DNA from: an uncultured Bacillota bacterium
Lineage (GTDB): Bacteria; Bacillota_I; Bacilli_A; RFN20; CAG-826
Length of the DNA: 9,370 nt
Assembly (NCBI GenBank): GCA_946623775.1
Contig: CAMORJ010000058.1
Coordinates: forward strand, 1-9,370
Direction of reading: 5' to 3'
Below, one piece after another: positions 6,498 through 9,370 of the stretch. The notes under the pieces are model-generated. The model made no database searches, was not told the origin of the DNA, and was given only the letters and a program-made list of their open reading frames with translations. Positions within the stretch are counted from its first letter, which is position 1. Every line of letters begins with the position of its first letter. A program made the position numbers and the translations under genes.

Positions 6498-6526
6498 CTT
6501 AAAACTAGTTTTAAATCGGGTATAAT
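6498..6526 (+). promoter_or_regulatory. Promoter of truB-ribF, giving a near-leaderless transcript
   Basis: A consensus TATAAT (6521-6526) stands nine bases before the truB ATG at 6536. The best -35 at 17-base spacing is poor (CTTAAA, 6498-6503), and TTGCTT (6495-6500) is 20 bases away. A start about seven bases after the -10 would fall at 6533-6536, on or just before the start codon, leaving no room for a Shine-Dalgarno. Weak -35 matching fits a promoter needing an activator at the overlapping palindrome. Confidence 0.65.
6499..6514. repeat. Perfect 16-bp palindrome in the truB promoter
   Basis: TTAAAACTAGTTTTAA is its own reverse complement over all 16 bases. It ends six bases before the TATAAT at 6521-6526, so it fills most of the -35/-10 spacer and overlaps the -35 position. 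This is a classic place for a repressor or activator dimer to bind. It lies in the divergent region between the antitoxin gene and truB, so the antitoxin itself is one candidate binder, which is inference only. Confidence 0.6.
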
Positions 6527-6535
6527 TATGTCGTT

Positions 6536-7372
6536 ATGCCAGACGGTCTATTGTTCATCGATAAGCAGGAAGGAGTCACCTCCCGCAAAATCGATAATCT
6601 CATCCAAAAGAAATTCCATCAGAAGAAAGTGGGGCACCTTGGGACCCTCGATCCTTTCGCGACCGGGCTTCTGGTCGTCTCACTAGGCAAAGGCGGCAAA
6701 TGCCTGCCGTATCTCCCCCAAGAACCTAAGACCTACATCGCCTCATTGCAGCTCGGGAAGAAGACTAGTACAGGGGATAAGGATGGCGAGGTGATCGAGG
6801 AGAGGAAAGTCGAAGCGATCACCGACGAGACCATCAAAAAGGTTTTGGGGTCCTTCCTTGGCAAATCCATGCAGATGCCCCCGATGACAAGCGCCATCAA
6901 AGTCGAGGGAAAGCCCTTATACGAATTAGCCCATCAAGGCGTCGAGATAGAGCGCAAACCCCGGGAAATCGAGGTATATTCCATCAAATTGCTCTTCCGC
7001 CTCGGGAAGCAGGTCGATTTCATCGTCTCCGTCTCCAGCGGAACCTACATCAGGACTTTGGGCGAGGATATCGCGGAAAGATTAGGCACCATCGGATATT
7101 TATCCGCTTTAAGGCGCATCAGCGTCGGCAATATCGATATCTCCAAGGCCAAGATGATCGACGAGATTGAGGAAAGCGACGTCGTCGATCCCACCCCCTA
7201 TATCGATCTGCCGCATCTAGAGGTCGATGAGCCAACCTGCGTCAAAGCCAAAAACGGCGTGAGGCTCGATATCGCTTTGCAAGGGGAGACCTTGCTCACC
7301 TATCAGGGAAACGCCATCGCGGTCTACGCCCCAGACGGGGAAACCGCCATCAGCAAAAGGGGGCTATTCTAA
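6536..7372 (+). CDS. truB: tRNA pseudouridine(55) synthase TruB
   Basis: TruB isomerises U55 to pseudouridine in the T-loop of most tRNAs and also helps tRNA folding. The 278-residue protein starts as the family does (GLLFIDKQEGVTSRKIDNLIQ) and has the catalytic motif GHLGTLDPFATG with the nucleophile Asp39. Further conserved blocks are KTYIASLQLGKKTSTGDKDGEV (about 65-86), PPMTSAIKVEGKPLYELAHQGVEIERKPREIEVY (about 114-147) and VSSGTYIRTLGEDIAERLGTIGYLSALRR (about 165-193). It is slightly shorter than the usual 300 or so, with a compact C-terminal domain. The ATG at 6536 is well supported by the protein alignment, yet there is no Shine-Dalgarno before it and a -10 box lies almost adjacent. 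ribF overlaps its stop by one base. The gene has been separated from rbfA by the antitoxin gene and its own promoter. Confidence 0.96.
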   Translation: MPDGLLFIDKQEGVTSRKIDNLIQKKFHQKKVGHLGTLDPFATGLLVVSLGKGGKCLPYLPQEPKTYIASLQLGKKTSTGDKDGEVIEERKVEAITDETIKKVLGSFLGKSMQMPPMTSAIKVEGKPLYELAHQGVEIERKPREIEVYSIKLLFRLGKQVDFIVSVSSGTYIRTLGEDIAERLGTIGYLSALRRISVGNIDISKAKMIDEIEESDVVDPTPYIDLPHLEVDEPTCVKAKNGVRLDIALQGETLLTYQGNAIAVYAPDGETAISKRGLF

Positions 7373-8271
7373 TGGAAGTCATCCGCTTCGATTTCGATGA
7401 GAAAATCGAGAGCAAAGGCCCCATCTGCCTCGCTTTGGGGACGTTCGATGGCTTTCACCGCGGCCATCAGGAAGTGATCATCAAAACACGCAAGAAAGCG
7501 AAAAACATCGCTGGCGTGCTGTTGTTCTCGAATCATCCCAAGACCGTTTTGAGGGATGAATCCTATCCGATCCTGATGGACGTAGAGGACAAGATCCTCA
7601 TGGCGGACAAACTCGGGATCGATGTCTGCTACGTCGTAAGCGGCAGCAAGGAGTTTTTCAACCTAGGCGTCGACGGATTCATGGACCTGCTCTCCGATAA
7701 AATCGGGGCGGACCAGCTCGTCGTCGGGGCGGATTTCCGCTTCGGCAAAGGGGGAGTGGGCACTCCCGAGGATCTGAAGAAGCGCTTCGACGTCGAAGTG
7801 GTGGACCTCCTTTGCGTGGACGGCAGGAAAATCTCCTCAACCTCCATCAAAGCGCGCCTCCAGGAAGGGGATATCAAAGGGGCCAACGAAGAGCTGGGCC
7901 ATCCCTACCTATTGAAGGGAAAAGTCGTCCATGGCTTCGAATATGGGCGCGAACTCGGGTTCCCCACCGCGAACATCGAGCTCAATAACCCCTATGCCTT
8001 GCCCGCCAAAGGGGTCTATTTCGGCATCATCTACATCCTGGGGATCCCCCATCGCGCCGTGCTCAACATCGGCACGAACCCGACCATCGGAAGGCTCGGC
8101 GAGAAGTCGGTCGAGGTCCATATCCTCGACTTCCACGAGGACATCTACGGCAGGACCGCATATCTGTATCTCTTGGATTTCCATCGACGCGAATCGAAGT
8201 TTTCCTCCCCCGAGGAACTTAAGCAAGCCATCGCCTCCGACGTCGAGTGGGCGCGCAAGATTGTCTATTGA
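7372..8271 (+). CDS. ribF: Bifunctional riboflavin kinase / FAD synthetase RibF
   Basis: RibF phosphorylates riboflavin to FMN and adenylates FMN to FAD in the cytoplasm. Of the 299 residues, the N-terminal nucleotidyltransferase domain shows LGTFDGFHRGHQ (22-33, the HxGH-type nucleotide site), SNHPKTVL (53-60), FGKGGVGTPEDL (124-135) and ISSTSIKARL (154-163). The C-terminal kinase domain shows LKGKVVHGFEYGRELGFPTANI (181-202), LPAKGVYFG (210-218), NIGTNPTIG (232-240) and EVHILDFHEDIYG with the probable catalytic base Glu248. Both domains look intact and the length is typical. The start overlaps the truB stop (TAATG, 7370-7374), with AAGGGGG at 7357-7363 as Shine-Dalgarno, so it is probably cotranslated with truB. 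The stop is TGA. I see no FMN riboswitch; the truB leader is too short to hold one. Confidence 0.97.
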   Translation: MEVIRFDFDEKIESKGPICLALGTFDGFHRGHQEVIIKTRKKAKNIAGVLLFSNHPKTVLRDESYPILMDVEDKILMADKLGIDVCYVVSGSKEFFNLGVDGFMDLLSDKIGADQLVVGADFRFGKGGVGTPEDLKKRFDVEVVDLLCVDGRKISSTSIKARLQEGDIKGANEELGHPYLLKGKVVHGFEYGRELGFPTANIELNNPYALPAKGVYFGIIYILGIPHRAVLNIGTNPTIGRLGEKSVEVHILDFHEDIYGRTAYLYLLDFHRRESKFSSPEELKQAIASDVEWARKIVY

Positions 8272-8290
8272 AACGCGCGCCATTGTTGCT

Positions 8291-8318
8291 TTGAAAAAGC
8301 ATACCTCCTGCTTATAAT
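8291..8318 (+). promoter_or_regulatory. Promoter of the SASA lipoprotein gene
   Basis: TTGAAA (8291-8296, five of six to the -35 consensus) and a perfect TATAAT (8313-8318) are 16 bases apart. Transcription would start near 8324-8326, about 30 bases before the ATG at 8355. The 5' arm of the overlapping hairpin (8303-8310) lies in the spacer, so it is not part of this transcript. Confidence 0.75.
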
Positions 8319-8353
8319 GCTATAAACACCCATCATAAACAGGAGGTTTTTTC
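8303..8353 (+). terminator. Long-loop hairpin with U-tract: likely ribF terminator that also hides the next gene's SD
   Basis: ACCTCCTG (8303-8310) pairs exactly with CAGGAGGT (8340-8347), which is followed by TTTTTC. GAAAAA (8293-8298) can extend the stem against TTTTTC (8348-8353) across a four-base bulge. The 29-base loop is long for a terminator. The 3' arm contains AGGAGG (8341-8346), the Shine-Dalgarno of the lipoprotein gene, eight bases before its ATG. The hairpin can form only in RNA reading through from ribF. A smaller competing hairpin, TGCTTT/AAAGCA (8287-8301), is also possible. Confidence 0.6.
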
Positions 8354-8354
8354 T

Positions 8355-9370
8355 ATGAAAGCGTGCAAGAAGCCAGCGATCTTCGCTTTGGCCCTTTTCG
8401 CGATGGGGCTCGCTTCATGCGGCCAGGCCCCTGCCTCGGGCTCCAAGCCCGATGAAAGCCCATCGGCGTCCGAGCCAGAGCCTGAGCCCGTCGGCCCATC
8501 GGTATTCATCCTCACCGGCCAATCCAATATGGAAGGCCAGACGCAGTGGGGCAACAACTACCTCAAAAACGCCCTCCAGCAGCTGCAGGATTCCGGCGAT
8601 TACCCCGATGTCTACGCCGAGGATTACGATGTATTGGTCGATGGCATCCCCGAAGTCAGGACTTCCTATTACGGCTGCGGATACGGCGAGATCGGCAACC
8701 CCAAAAACATCCACGCCTCCAACAAGCAGACCCCGATCGACGGCCAATTCGAGGACACCAAGGTCGGCATGGGGGCCCAGGACAGCCGCATGGGGCCGGA
8801 ACTCGGCGCCGCCTATATCCTCCGCAACGTCATCGTCGAAGGCGCCCAGCCCATCTACTTCATCAAATGCGGCGTGTCGGGCTCCGGGTTCGCCCAAAGC
8901 GGAAGCAACGCCATCAACTGGGAAGTCAACGATGAGCATAACCTCTACAATGAGCACCTCAAGCCCTACACCGAGAATTGCCTCGGCCTCATCGAAGAGG
9001 AGACCGGATTGAAGCCCGTCATCAGAGGATTCCTCTGGATGCAGGGCGAATCGGACTCCGATTCGAAGAAAATCCCCCTCTACGCCGAGAGGATGAACAG
9101 ACTCCTCGACACCTTCAAAGAGGACTTCGAGGAATACGCCAAAGACGGCGACAGGGAGAATATCGCCTTCATCGACGCGCTCATCTATGACGGGGCAAAC
9201 ACCCCATGGGGCGCCCAGACCTCGCAGGACCTCAACGCCGTCAAGATGCAGAACGCCGAAGAGCATGACAATTACTATTGCATCAACACCTCCTGGAAAA
9301 TCGAAGGCGGCATGCAGCTTAAGACCGGCAGCCCAGGCGGGGACAGCATGCATTATTGCACCGAATCCTC
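8355..9370 (+). CDS. Secreted lipoprotein with SASA/SGNH carbohydrate-esterase domain (3' end cut off)
   Basis: The frame is open from ATG 8355 to the window end, giving 338 complete codons. Residues 1-21 form a signal peptide (two Lys, then a hydrophobic stretch) ending in the lipobox L19-A-S-C22, so the protein should be lipid-anchored on the outer face of the membrane. A Pro/Glu/Ser-rich linker (23-49) follows. The domain starts at VFILTGQSNMEG with nucleophile Ser57, then GPELGAAYIL (147-156), FLWMQGESDS (226-235) and D330-S-M-H333 as the probable Asp/His of the catalytic set. This pattern is that of the SASA family (sialate O-acetylesterase-like, as in xylan acetylesterases), which removes acetyl groups from glycans. 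The substrate cannot be told: sialic acid and plant polysaccharides are both possible in a gut setting. The Shine-Dalgarno is AGGAGG (8341-8346). More sequence, perhaps further domains, lies beyond the window. Confidence 0.87.
   Translation, partial: MKACKKPAIFALALFAMGLASCGQAPASGSKPDESPSASEPEPEPVGPSVFILTGQSNMEGQTQWGNNYLKNALQQLQDSGDYPDVYAEDYDVLVDGIPEVRTSYYGCGYGEIGNPKNIHASNKQTPIDGQFEDTKVGMGAQDSRMGPELGAAYILRNVIVEGAQPIYFIKCGVSGSGFAQSGSNAINWEVNDEHNLYNEHLKPYTENCLGLIEEETGLKPVIRGFLWMQGESDSDSKKIPLYAERMNRLLDTFKEDFEEYAKDGDRENIAFIDALIYDGANTPWGAQTSQDLNAVKMQNAEEHDNYYCINTSWKIEGGMQLKTGSPGGDSMHYCTES

Noticed and set aside
6388..6501. Two copies of CTTGCTTA (6388-6395 and 6494-6501) as a direct repeat
   Set aside because: An eight-base match 106 bases apart, with no matching flanks, is expected by chance and does not mark an insertion.
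6375..6535. FMN riboswitch controlling truB-ribF
   Set aside because: The -10 box sits nine bases before truB, leaving no untranslated leader, and no RFN-like conserved segments were seen.
6453..6686. 77-codon plus-strand frame over the truB promoter region
   Set aside because: It overlaps truB in another frame, has no ribosome binding site and no recognisable protein pattern.

Overview
The window is a well-packed stretch of a Bacillota-type chromosome, about 55% GC by eye, built around the conserved translation/transcription cluster rimP-nusA-ylxR-ylxQ-infB-rbfA-truB-ribF. The ylxR-ylxQ pair between nusA and infB is typical of Gram-positive bacteria. UGA is used as a stop (ylxQ, ribF), which argues against Mycoplasmatales-type recoding. 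NusA has a long disordered C-terminal tail and IF2 a short N-terminus, which I recall from Mollicutes and related small-genome Bacilli. An Erysipelotrichia/RF39-like or other mollicute-related gut lineage with the standard code is my guess, not something the sequence proves.

Layout. 1-897: the 3' part of a gene for an ORF6N-domain protein with a C-terminal phospholipase-D-like motif; its start lies before the window. 898-1037: a promoter and a hairpin-bearing leader. 1038-6091: six closely packed genes (rimP, nusA, ylxR, ylxQ, infB, rbfA), with overlaps at ylxR/ylxQ, ylxQ/infB and infB/rbfA, closed by a strong intrinsic terminator at 6106-6144. 6150-6374: a small AT-rich Phd/YefM-type antitoxin gene on the minus strand, with no toxin gene beside it, inserted between rbfA and truB. 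6375-6535: a divergent control region with a perfect 16-bp palindrome and a consensus -10 box only 9 nt before the truB start codon. 6536-8271: truB and ribF, overlapping by one base. 8272-8354: a compact element in which a promoter, a hairpin and the next gene's Shine-Dalgarno sequence interlock. 8355-9370: the 5' part of a gene for a secreted lipoprotein of the SASA/SGNH esterase family, open at the window end.

The core genes serve ribosome assembly and translation initiation (RimP and RbfA for 30S maturation, IF2 for initiation, YlxQ as an L7Ae-like RNA binder, YlxR as an RNase P-associated factor), transcription elongation and termination (NusA), tRNA modification (TruB) and flavin cofactor synthesis (RibF). 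I see no clear new defence or mobile system. The most unusual signals are regulatory: the interlocked promoter/hairpin/SD before the lipoprotein gene, the near-leaderless truB start with its palindrome, the solitary antitoxin splitting the operon, and the roughly 230-residue charged tail of NusA. No rRNA, tRNA, CRISPR array, insertion sequence or gene-free stretch longer than 300 bases was seen.
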